This document shows, in pieces, positions 41,401 through 49,400 of a stretch of DNA of 64,000 nt. The notes under the pieces are model-generated. The model made no database searches and had not been told where the DNA came from. It saw only the letters and a list, made by a program, of their open reading frames with translations. Numbering within the stretch: position 1 is the stretch's first letter; each line of letters starts with the position of its first letter. This DNA comes from Billgrantia azerbaijanica (GTDB lineage Bacteria; Pseudomonadota; Gammaproteobacteria; Pseudomonadales; Halomonadaceae), in the NCBI GenBank assembly GCA_004551485.1, contig SBLD01000007.1, forward strand, positions 1 through 64,000. Reading direction: 5' to 3'. The position numbers were made by a program, and so were the translations under genes.

Positions 41401-42359
41401 TCGAGCACGGCGTCTCGGCGCTGCCGGACGTGGCGGGCAGTTTCCCGCAGATTTCGGGCGCGAAGTTCAGCTATGACGCCCAGGCCGAACCGGGCTCGCG
41501 GCTGGTCAATGTCGGCCTGTACGACGAGAACGACGAACTGGTCGCCGCGCTGGTGAGCGATGGCGAGCTGGTGGCCGAGAATGCCGGTGCGACTTTCCGG
41601 GTGGTGACGCTGAACTTCCTGGCCCAGCCGCGTTTCGACGATGCGGGCAACTTCATCGGTGGCGGCGATGGTTATCCCTTCCCGAACACCAACACCGACC
41701 CGGCGCTGGGGGAGGTGGGGGACCCCGACGTCATCGAGCGGGCCAATGTGGTGCAGCTGGCCGAGAACGGCACCGACACGGCCGAAGGTAACGCGACCTT
41801 CGCCCCCGACGGCTCGGAGCAGGATGCCCTGGCCGAGTACCTCAGCGACGCCTTCCTGGAAACGCCATATGACCGCACCGATACCCCGGCAGCCGAGGAT
41901 GAGCGTATCCAGAACCTCGATCACCGCGACGACACGGTCTTCCTGCACGACGTGGCGCTGAGCGCCGAGGACCTGGACAGCCTCCCGGCCAAGGCCTACC
42001 GGCTCTACGACGCCGCTTTCGACCGGGTGCCGGACGCCGAGGGGCTGGGCTACTGGATCGACCAACTGGAAAACGGTCTCTCGCTGAAGCAGGCGGCCGC
42101 CTCGTTCCTCGCGAGCGAGGAATTCGCCTCCCGCCATGGTGGCGGCCTTTCCGACGCCCAGTTCGTGGAACTGATGTACCACAACATGATCGAGCGTGAC
42201 TCCGATGAGGCCGGGCGTGACTATTGGCTCGAGCAACTCGGTGATGGAGTGGGCCGTGCCGATGTCATGGTGGCGTTTTCGGAGTCGCCGGAAGGTCAGG
42301 GGATCGTCGCCGACGAACTGGTGACGACAGGCGTCCAGTACGTCGAGTGGCTGGGGTGA
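38439..42359 (+). CDS. Secreted choice-of-anchor I / 5'-nucleotidase-like phosphoesterase with DUF4214
   Basis: 1306 residues. The first 500 form a beta-propeller-like choice-of-anchor I region (LLYVTNGAAGRVDIFDPRQG, YITANEGDARDS). Residues about 505-820 are a calcineurin-like metallophosphoesterase (LELFHLADQEAG, LSSGDAIIPG, FGNHEFDYG). Residues about 865-1070 are the 5'-nucleotidase C-terminal domain (IKNGGGIRASIG, LAFNNGLTLVTLTG). Residues about 1184-1306 hold two DUF4214 units. It lacks a Sec signal, so type I secretion is likely. The usual D-x-H is D-x-E here and GGHSHT is replaced by GGSNT; active-site chemistry may differ. It could release phosphate from nucleotides outside the cell. 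Confidence 0.87.
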   Translation: MANSSIPAALANVSLNLVASLDSGSGEGGSEVVAAAGGLLYVTNGAAGRVDIFDPRQGSEGAIARIDLAGLDGYAGLNSVAVKDGLVAVVLDGEDAEGNLALGTVAIFDARDLENIQLLEQIPVGYLPDMLTFSEDGRQLYVAIEGEPDENVATAGGVSIIDLPTDYDGDASQAASTFVGFEAFDDQAETLREAGVRLFPGGLPSTDFEPEYIAIDPVSGNLLVTLQEANTVAVIDPSSKTVIDLHPMGTRDFGQPGNGIDASDRDGGINIANWPVKGLPMPDAIASFEVDGQGYYITANEGDARDSADNEARIKDLELDPTAFPDAEALQRDENLGRLEVSAFDGDTDGDGDQDALYAYGSRSFSIYDTDGNLVFDSGDQLEQLIAERAPWRFNNDDGEPISTEGDNRSDAKGPEPEAVTVLSLDGRTLAFIGLERDSGVAAYDVTNPAAPVFIDYIDGFAAGNVAPETISVIDAADSSTGNPQIAIAFEVSGTTAVYDLTPADYTLELFHLADQEAGFAAIEDAPNLSGVLNALEAEDLGNDGIADNSLVLSSGDAIIPGLFFDASEAVYGAPGVADILIQNALGVQAIAFGNHEFDYGTELIAGLISGAVAEGFDGAAMPYLSGNLDFASDANLAPLVDADAQAPQANSVAASTYFEVGGHKIGVVGATTPTLASISSPGGVGIQPGDFAANPTAEQLDALAAEIQADVDALLAAHPEMNKVVLLAHMQQLSIEQELATRLSGVDIIVAGGSNTRLFDADDAIRAGDNQQGPYPIFSTDADGNPIAVVNTDGSYKYLGRLVLDFDAEGHVLPGSYDPTVSGAYATDAEGVAALNAQALIDPEIQQITEAVEQAILASESNVFGISEVFLNGNRSGDETDGVRTQETNLGNLTADANLAIANQLAGDLGESEPVVLSIKNGGGIRASIGQTVVPPGGSEAERLPNEAIPEVKPAGGISENDIKTTLAFNNGLTLVTLTGEEIVGLLEHGVSALPDVAGSFPQISGAKFSYDAQAEPGSRLVNVGLYDENDELVAALVSDGELVAENAGATFRVVTLNFLAQPRFDDAGNFIGGGDGYPFPNTNTDPALGEVGDPDVIERANVVQLAENGTDTAEGNATFAPDGSEQDALAEYLSDAFLETPYDRTDTPAAEDERIQNLDHRDDTVFLHDVALSAEDLDSLPAKAYRLYDAAFDRVPDAEGLGYWIDQLENGLSLKQAAASFLASEEFASRHGGGLSDAQFVELMYHNMIERDSDEAGRDYWLEQLGDGVGRADVMVAFSESPEGQGIVADELVTTGVQYVEWLG

Positions 42360-42532
42360 GATTGGCTCGAAACGTGGCCGCCTGACGAGGCTCAAGACCT
42401 GGCCTGCCTCCGGCGGGCCAATCCCGTTTCCGCATCCCAGCAGGCAGCGCGGCAAACATCGACGCAAGAGCGCGAGCCATCATCGGTGAGCCATTGCCGG
42501 CGGTGCGGCGCAGGCGGCCACCAGCGTCATGC

Positions 42533-43183
42533 CTACGCCTCGCTCTCCTCGGCCTGCATCAGTTCACCCGTGACCTGAATGCTCTTGCCCTGTACTCGCA
42601 CCAGGCCAGCCTGCTCCAGCGCCTTCAGGGCGCGTCCTGCCATCTCGCGGGTGCACCCCGCCATCAGCGCCAGTTCCTGGCGGGTGTAGTGGATGGTTAC
42701 GCCGTCGCACTTTGCCTTGGCCGCCAGGTGCGAGAGTTCCTGCAGGCAACGGCGAATGCGCCCCACCACATCGCGGAAGGCGAAATCGCTGGCGCGCTGG
42801 GTCGTCTTGAGCAGCCGAACGGATAACTGCTGGCCCAGCGCATAGAGCAGTCGTGGGTGCTGAGCGGCCAGTTCATGGAATTCCGCATAAGGGATCAAGC
42901 CGGCCTCGCAGGGCGCATGCGCCATCACCCAGGCCGAGCGCGGCATCTCCGGGTAGAACACGCCCACTTCACCGGCGAACTCACCCGGGCCAAGGTAGGT
43001 GACGATCATCTCCTGCCCCTGGGCGTTGATCACGGCCACCTTGGCCACACCCTTGATGAGATAGAGCAGCGTGTCGCCTTTGCTACCTCCGTGCAGGATC
43101 ATCTCCTTGCGCTGGAACTGACGACGGCGGCAATGCTTCAGCAGCAACGCTTCGGAGGCATCGTCGAGAAACGGTGAGCCCAT
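42533..43183 (-). CDS. CRP-family cAMP-responsive regulator
   Basis: 216 residues, CRP/Vfr type. The cyclic-nucleotide domain keeps the cAMP contacts of E. coli CRP: Gly-Glu in GEFAGEVGVF and Arg-Ser in PRSAWV. The helix-turn-helix is TRQELALMAGCTREMAGRAL, and the three DNA-contact residues of CRP (Arg180, Glu181, Arg185) are conserved as R, E and R in TREMAGR. It should therefore bind TGTGA-N6-TCACA. The ATG at 43183 lies two bases after the fecR-like stop and its ribosome site overlaps it, so the two genes form an operon. The consensus site at 46229 is the obvious local target. Confidence 0.88.
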   Translation of the reverse strand: MGSPFLDDASEALLLKHCRRRQFQRKEMILHGGSKGDTLLYLIKGVAKVAVINAQGQEMIVTYLGPGEFAGEVGVFYPEMPRSAWVMAHAPCEAGLIPYAEFHELAAQHPRLLYALGQQLSVRLLKTTQRASDFAFRDVVGRIRRCLQELSHLAAKAKCDGVTIHYTRQELALMAGCTREMAGRALKALEQAGLVRVQGKSIQVTGELMQAEESEA

Positions 43184-43185
43184 CG

Positions 43186-44607
43186 CTACTCCCGATCCAA
43201 TACCCAGTGGGTGGCCCCTACGGCATCCACGCCCGGCTCGATCTGGTACTCGAACAGCAGGCCCGCTTCGCCAGCGCCATCCGTGAGTACGCCAGCCAGC
43301 TTGCTGGGTGACTTACCGTCACTCTGCAGATAACCGTCCTCGATATCGCCGCCCCCCACGACGGGCACCGGCCCCGGCAGGGAGTGGGCATGCACGTCCA
43401 TGCGGGCGGCGAAGCGCTGCTGCTCGAAATCGACCACCAGGCCCGGGTGGCTGATCGAGGCTGTCTCCAGGTCGCTGCCGCGCTTGATGTAGGCTTCGTA
43501 GCGGTTGAGATTGAAATAGGCCTTGCCGGTCTCGGGCAGACGGCGCTCGGGCGTTTCTGTCTCGACCAGGGCAAACACGCTGTTGCCGACGGCCGCATAG
43601 CGCCGGTCTTGGCTGCTGCCGTGGATCAGTCGCGAAACCTGAGCGGTGAAGCCTTCCGTATAGTCGCTCCAGCGCCCCCACATGACATCGGGTGATGCCA
43701 CGAGCCCGCGGTCACGCGGCTGGATCTCGCTGGCCGCATTGCCGCGCTCCACCGCCTCGGCGATCAAGCCGGTCTGCGACATGTACCGCTCGGCCTGCTC
43801 AAGGGCTTCCTCATAAGTGTTGGCACCGGGGAGAGACTGGCCGGTGATCAGCGTCGGTTCCCTGTGGTTCGGGGAATGCGCACGCCGCTGACCCAGGTAA
43901 GCCTCGGCGGGGTGGGGGGGGCTGTACTCGTCGGGGGATTGCCCCTGGCGCGTCAGGTGCGCGGCGGACGCATCGCGGCGCGCCTCGAGTAGCAACCCTT
44001 GCTGAGTGGCGAATAGCTCCTCGGCGCTGGGGCCCTCGCAGGGGCCGAGCCCCAGTTGGAGGCACCGTTCGGAAAGCGGCGCCATCACCACGCCGCCGCG
44101 GCGCACGCTCAAGCGGCTGAGATCGTTGCCAGTGTATACGCTGAAATCGGTCCCGCGGATGCCGATGGCAGCCACCGGCGTATCCAGGCGAAAGTGCTCC
44201 TTGCTGCGTGCGCCGATCTCGCCGCTGATCGAGCGGGCCACGCCGTGGTGAAGGGTCAGATTGGCGCGCGAGGCGGCCGGATCGGCGGGCTCGAAACGAT
44301 AGCTGTCGATGCTCAAGGCGCTCTCGCTGCGCAGGCTCACGAAGGCCCCATCCACCATGCGCAAGTGAATGTGGCTCTCCTTGCCGGTCTCCAGGCGGTC
44401 GCCCTCACGCACGCTGGCATCGATGTCCAGCGGCAGGCGCTGCGAATCGCGCATCACGAACGTCTCGCCGGTAGCGAAAATCACCTGCCCGGCCACCTGG
44501 CCGCCCCATGCCAGCGCGGGAAGCAGCATGAGCGCGCTCAGCATGAAGAGCGAGACGATACCGACCCGTCGTACTGGCGCCCTGATACTTCGTATTGCTT
44601 CCTGCAT
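43186..44607 (-). CDS. FecR-domain periplasmic protein
   Basis: 473 residues with a signal peptide (LFMLSALMLLPALAWGG). The FecR domain follows: QVIFATGETFVM, LDIDASVREGDRLETGKES, and the late HFRLDTPVAAIGIRGTDFSV. The C-terminal 270 residues are not a family I recognise. FecR domains usually sense surface signals and talk to ECF sigma factors, but none is encoded here; instead the partner is the Crp-like regulator next in the operon. ATG 44607 is preferred to a TTG at 44631 because AGGGGC lies nine bases upstream. It is divergent from the TPR/barrel gene at 44722. Confidence 0.82.
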   Translation of the reverse strand: MQEAIRSIRAPVRRVGIVSLFMLSALMLLPALAWGGQVAGQVIFATGETFVMRDSQRLPLDIDASVREGDRLETGKESHIHLRMVDGAFVSLRSESALSIDSYRFEPADPAASRANLTLHHGVARSISGEIGARSKEHFRLDTPVAAIGIRGTDFSVYTGNDLSRLSVRRGGVVMAPLSERCLQLGLGPCEGPSAEELFATQQGLLLEARRDASAAHLTRQGQSPDEYSPPHPAEAYLGQRRAHSPNHREPTLITGQSLPGANTYEEALEQAERYMSQTGLIAEAVERGNAASEIQPRDRGLVASPDVMWGRWSDYTEGFTAQVSRLIHGSSQDRRYAAVGNSVFALVETETPERRLPETGKAYFNLNRYEAYIKRGSDLETASISHPGLVVDFEQQRFAARMDVHAHSLPGPVPVVGGGDIEDGYLQSDGKSPSKLAGVLTDGAGEAGLLFEYQIEPGVDAVGATHWVLDRE

Positions 44608-44631
44608 GTCAGATAGCCCCTGCGATATCAA

Positions 44632-44721
44632 TGAGGTAGCACTTTTTTATTGGTGAGCTGACATTATTATTGTGTATCCCATGGTAAGCTACTCCGTTCA
44701 CCAAACCAACGATACTTCGAA
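44632..44721. promoter_or_regulatory. Divergent promoter region
   Basis: 90 AT-rich bases between the divergent fecR-like and TPR/barrel genes. On the minus strand TTGGTT, 17 bases, TACCAT could be a promoter. On the plus strand TTGGTG, 17 bases, TGTATC is a weak match. No CRP site is seen. Confidence 0.35.
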
Positions 44722-46077
44722 TTGCGACACCTTTCGACACATCTTCGTTGCATCCATGCGGCCGTGCGCTACCTGCTCGGTGCCCTGCTGTTGCTGGGTA
44801 CGCTCCAGTCGGCCGCTGCCCGGACACTGCAATCCGACCTGACCGAACGGCTACAGAGCGAGCCGCTCGGCGAGGTATACCAGTGGCTGCTGTCGCAGCC
44901 CCAGCCGCAGCCTCTCGACGATGCCGCCCGCTACCACCGATGGCTGGGGCAGATGGCCATGCAGTTGGGTGACCATGCCACCGCCGCCGAGCACTTCGAA
45001 ACGGCGGTGCTCGCCTATCCACGCGATCTCGGTTCGCGGCTGGAGCTTGCCAAAGCCTACGCCGAGCTGGGCAATGCCCCCGCGGCGCGCGCCAGCCTGC
45101 GCGCCCTCTACGCCTACCTCGGCGAGGAGCCGCTACCGCCGGCCGCCGCCGAGGAAATTGCCCGTCTGAAGCGTAGGCTGGAAAGCGGGGGAGTGGAAGA
45201 AACGCGCTATTGGTGGAGTCCCGTGCAGGGAACCCTCGCCATTGCCCAGGGCTACGACAGCAACGCCAATCTCGGTTCGCAGCACCGCACCATTCCCCTC
45301 GATCTGTTCGGCGAGTTTCCCGATGAAGCATTGCTGGCCGATGACAGCCGCGCCCAGGCCAGCCACTACACCCGTTTCGACCTGCAGGCGAGCCTGCCCT
45401 TGTCGGCCTCGTTCGGTTCGGCGGGCGAGGCCTGGCAACTGCTGGGCGGGGTGAGCGCGCAGCGCTATCACGACCTGGACACATTGCATCGCTGGGATGC
45501 CTACCTCGGTGGCCAGTGGCAGCCGGAGCCGCGGCGCCAGCAGCTGAGCGTCCTCCTGCAGCAGCAGCACGTGCAAGGGATTGGCGAGCTGTGGTACCTC
45601 GATGCCGATTACCGGCGGTTGCTGGACACTCACTGGATGGCCGAGCTCGGCGCCCAGTGGCAGCACGAGCCTGCCGGGCGGCGCAGCTATCGGCTGAGCG
45701 CCGGACTGTGGCGTGAGTGGCGGCGCGCGCTGTTCTGGGGGCGTGCCAGCTGGCAGTTTCGCCCCCAGCGCCCGGCCGGCGACACCTGGCGACTGCGGCT
45801 GGGTGTCCAGAGCCCGGCCTGGAGCTGGCGGCGTCTCGCAGTGAGCGGCTATGCCCATTTCGAGGAGCGCCAGGATACCGACACCTACAGCTACGTCTTC
45901 TTCGGCGACGTGAACCGCCGCGAAACCACCACCGCCCTGGGCGCCCGTGCGCGACTGCCCCTGACCGAAAGCCTGGACCTCGCCATCGACGGGCGCTGGG
46001 AACGGACCCGGGCCAGCCTCGAGCTGTTCGAGAACCGCCGCTGGACCCTCGAGGCGGCCGTGCAATGGCACTGGTAG
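44722..46077 (+). CDS. Outer-membrane TPR/beta-barrel protein (Slam/DUF560-like)
   Basis: 451 residues. A signal peptide (YLLGALLLLGTLQSAAA), then two or three TPR-like helices (HRWLGQMAMQLGDHATAAEHF, ELAKAYAELGNAPAARASL), then about 280 residues of alternating aromatic strands ending in Trp (AVQWHW), typical of an outer-membrane barrel. This matches the surface lipoprotein assembly modifier layout, N-terminal TPR with C-terminal barrel. Those proteins move or display surface proteins. The TTG start at 44722 has no good ribosome site; GTG 44764 is an alternative that keeps the signal peptide. The true substrate is unknown. Confidence 0.75.
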   Translation: MRHLSTHLRCIHAAVRYLLGALLLLGTLQSAAARTLQSDLTERLQSEPLGEVYQWLLSQPQPQPLDDAARYHRWLGQMAMQLGDHATAAEHFETAVLAYPRDLGSRLELAKAYAELGNAPAARASLRALYAYLGEEPLPPAAAEEIARLKRRLESGGVEETRYWWSPVQGTLAIAQGYDSNANLGSQHRTIPLDLFGEFPDEALLADDSRAQASHYTRFDLQASLPLSASFGSAGEAWQLLGGVSAQRYHDLDTLHRWDAYLGGQWQPEPRRQQLSVLLQQQHVQGIGELWYLDADYRRLLDTHWMAELGAQWQHEPAGRRSYRLSAGLWREWRRALFWGRASWQFRPQRPAGDTWRLRLGVQSPAWSWRRLAVSGYAHFEERQDTDTYSYVFFGDVNRRETTTALGARARLPLTESLDLAIDGRWERTRASLELFENRRWTLEAAVQWHW

Positions 46078-46228
46078 CGACGGGCTAGCCTCTTGCAAAT
46101 CCCTCTCAGCGAACACCCCGGTGTAGAAAACCTTGGCAGCGCCCTCGGCTGCATCAGCTTGTGAGCGATGCAGGAATGGCCCATCTCATCCATCCGTATG
46201 GGGTCTGATCTGAGCTTTTTGCCCAAAG

Positions 46229-46244
46229 TGTGAACTGCTTCACA
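46229..46244 (+). promoter_or_regulatory. Consensus CRP (cAMP receptor protein) binding site
   Basis: TGTGAACTGCTTCACA is a perfect TGTGA-N6-TCACA palindrome, flanked by AAG and GTT. Its centre (46236.5) lies about 41 bases before the start of transcription predicted from the -10 at 46265, the spacing of class II CRP promoters, where CRP overlaps the -35 and activates. A fitting CRP homologue is encoded at 42533. Confidence 0.82.
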
Positions 46245-46264
46245 GTTTTGTCGGGTACCAGCTA

Positions 46265-46270
46265 CATAAT
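46265..46270 (+). promoter_or_regulatory. -10 element of the giant acidic protein promoter
   Basis: CATAAT matches five of six bases of TATAAT. The region expected for the -35 has no consensus, as is usual at CRP-dependent promoters. Transcription would start near 46277, giving a leader of about 130 bases. Confidence 0.6.
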
Positions 46271-46293
46271 GCACTCTACCCAACAAGGGTAAG

Positions 46294-46313
46294 CGCACCT
46301 CTGATGAGGTGCG
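46294..46313 (+). other. Leader hairpin
   Basis: CGCACCTC and GAGGTGCG pair perfectly around TGAT in the 5' leader, about 15-35 bases after the predicted start of transcription. No T-run follows. It may protect the mRNA 5' end, as stable leaders do in S-layer messages (inference). Confidence 0.5.
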
Positions 46314-46405
46314 AATGAGCAGACCGGGCTGACGGGCCCAGGCAGCCTGCAAAGGCGACCGAGCGTCTGCATTGTCGATTCGACAGCCAAACGGAGTTTG
46401 AACTC

Positions 46406-49400
46406 ATGGCAACTGTTGCTGAACAGATCCAGAAGGTCTATATCGGCCTGCTGGGCCGTGCCGCCGACAAAAGCGGCTTGGATTACTGGACCAACGAGAT
46501 CGACAGCGGGGTGCTCACCCTTGAGCAGCTGCGCGCCAACATCGTCAACGAACAGCCCGAGTACCAGCAGGGCATGGGCAGCATGACCCGCGCCCAGCTG
46601 GTCAACGCCCTTTATCAGAACCTGTTCAACCGCTCTGCCGAGGCCGATGGTCTGGATTACTGGGTGAACGGTGGCGGTGCTGGTGTCAACGCTGACCAGC
46701 TCGTGCTGGCGCTGATCAATGGCGCTTCCGCTGCCGACACCCTGGCACTCGACAACAAGACCGAAGTCGCCCAGTACTACACGCAAGCGGCCGGTGCCGA
46801 CTACGTGCCGGCTGAGGCGCGCTCGGCCGTCGACGACGTCGATGGCAGCAGCGACCTGGCCGCCGCCAAGGCCGCCGTGGATGCCGAGCTCAGCGACGAG
46901 CAGGCTTACACCCTGACCAACGATATCGACGTTGCCGAAGCCAACGTCTTCACCTCCACCCCGGTCTACACCCCGGAAGGCAACGACTTCATCAACAGCC
47001 TGCAGGATGAAGACGAGCTGACCGGTACTGGCGACAACCCCACGCTGAACGTCACCCTGGGTAGTGTCAACGACGCCGCGGAAGGCACCATCGCCCCGGT
47101 GCTGAACAACATCCAGACCGTCAACGTGAAGGTGACTGGCGATGCCATGGGCATCAACTTCCAGGATGCCACCGGCCTGGAAGCCCTGAACGTCGAGCGC
47201 GTCACCCAGACCAACGCTCAGATCGCCTTCGAAGACCTGGACGTCACCACCGACTCCCTGTCGCTGGCCAACGCCACCCGCGATGGCGACATCACCTTCG
47301 ACTACCGCGAAGACACCCTGACCGGTACCGATGAGGTGCTGGACGTTGCCCTGTCCAACGCACGCCTGAGCGCGCTGACCCTGTCGGAAGGCAACGACAG
47401 CGGCGAGGATGCCGGCTACTTCTTCGAGACCGTCAATGTCAACGTCGATGGCGCCAGCAACATCGACGAGCTCGATATCTCCGCCAACGCGGAAGAAGAC
47501 CTGCTGAACGGCACCGACCAGACCGTCAACGTCGTGGCCGACGCCGACCTGGAGGTGAACGACCTCACCGCCGAAGGCGCCGAGTTCATCAACGTCACCG
47601 CCAACGCGGACGTGATGATCGCCGCCGACGAGGACGACGTCCTGTCCGTCGGCAACGACGGCATCTCTACCGACGAGCTGCAGACGCTCACCATCACCGG
47701 TGCCGGCGACGTGACCATCGACGGCCTGGACGGCGACCTGGAAAACGCCACCCTGACCGTGGCCGGCGCCGCCATGACCGGCGACCTGACCCTGGGCGTT
47801 CAGGAAGCGGCTGACGCCGACGCCTCTTCCGTCTTCGCCAACCGTGCCGATGTCGATGTCGACATCACCTCCGGTTCCGGTGATGACGAAATCGAAACCT
47901 ACACCGGCTTGGCCGGCAACATCACCACCAACGACGGTGCCGATGCCGTGACCGTTGGCGGCGATGTGGAAGGTGTTTCAGCAATCGACACCGGCACCGG
48001 CAACGACTCCGTGGCGACCGGTGACCTGAACGCCACCGCCAACGACGAGAACGACGGCAACTCCAGCTTCGGCGAAGTGACTGCCGCTTCCGTTGCTACC
48101 GGCGAAGGCGACGACACCGTCACCGTGGGCGCGCTCAACAGCGAGCAGGACTGGGATCACGGCGTCCTCAACGACGGCAACGCCGATGACGTCTACAACC
48201 TGGTGGGTGCCTCCGTCGACACCGGCGCGGGCGACGACACCCTGGCGCTGGACAGCGTGGCCGAAGGTGCCTCTGCCAACACCGGCGAGGGCAACGACAC
48301 CGTCAACGTCGAACTCGGGGCTACCGGTACCATCCTCGAAGGCGACAACGGCGGTGCACTGATCGACGCTCGGGAAGTCGACACCAACGGCGACATCGAC
48401 ACCCAGGGTGCCGTATTGACCCTCGGTGCCGGCGACGACAGCATCAACTTCACCGAAGTCGACCCCGGCCAGACCGCCTACACCCTGGTGGGCCGCGATG
48501 CCCTGCTGGACGCCGGCGCCGGCGCCGACGAGCTGAATGTCTCGGCCCTGGACGACGTGACCGTGGCCGCCGCCACCAGCCTGAACGCTGACGACGCTGC
48601 CGCTGAAGACACCAACGCCACCATCACCGGTGTCGAAACGGCCAACCTGACCGTCGAGAACCAGGTGGACGCTGCAACCGAGACGGCAACGGGAGCCACC
48701 GAGAACGATGCAGACGAGGACGACGGTGCCATCAGCGCCGACGTGATGCGTTTCGACGACGCGCTCGACACCATCAACCTCACCTCCAACGAGCAGGCGC
48801 TGCTGCAAGACCCCGCTACTGAGGTCTATGAGGCGGGTACGGAAACGGCCTTCGAGCTGCAGAACCTGCGGGCCGGCATCACCACCACGCTGACCGCCCA
48901 CGAGGCCACCGGCGTTGATGGTTCTGTCGGTACAACTGCTGACGGCGCAGCGATTGGCGGACTGGAAGACGACACCCAGCTGAGCATCGATGCTGCCACC
49001 GGTGTCGTTACTCAAGATGGTGACGCCTCTGACGTTGCACTCGATGTCGATATGGTCGCCGAAGGTACCGACGACACCTTCACCCTCGAGGCGCTCGACA
49101 ACGGTGAAGCCTTCGACCTCGACCTCACCATGGGTGCCACCAGCACCTCTCAGGTGACGGCCGATGGCGACAACACCACCGAGAACCGCGTCGAGAACGT
49201 CGTCATCAACTTCGCCGACGCCGAGTCTCACTCTGTCAACCTGAACGGCTTCGGTGACTACCAGTTCGACGAAGTTGATGGTTCTACAGACAGTGTGGTC
49301 AACGTCGACACCTCTCTCACCATCAACACCGCAGCCGGCGCCGGTGAGCGTATCGACCTCGACAACGTCGAAGCCGACACCATCCGCGTCATGAACGATG

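Larger units (their letters stand above)
46078..46405. other. Intergenic control region of the giant acidic protein gene
   Basis: 328 bases without a gene. The second half holds a CRP site, a -10 element and a long leader with a hairpin, annotated separately. The first 150 bases show nothing I can name. Confidence 0.7.

Noticed and set aside
42360-42532. Terminator between the converging nucleotidase and crp genes
   Set aside because: GATTGGC and GCCAATC pair over a long interval with GC-rich inner pairing, but there is no T-run on either strand.
46280-46405. Riboswitch, such as cyclic-di-GMP type, in the leader of the giant gene
   Set aside because: One hairpin is clear but the conserved core bases of known riboswitch classes could not be matched.
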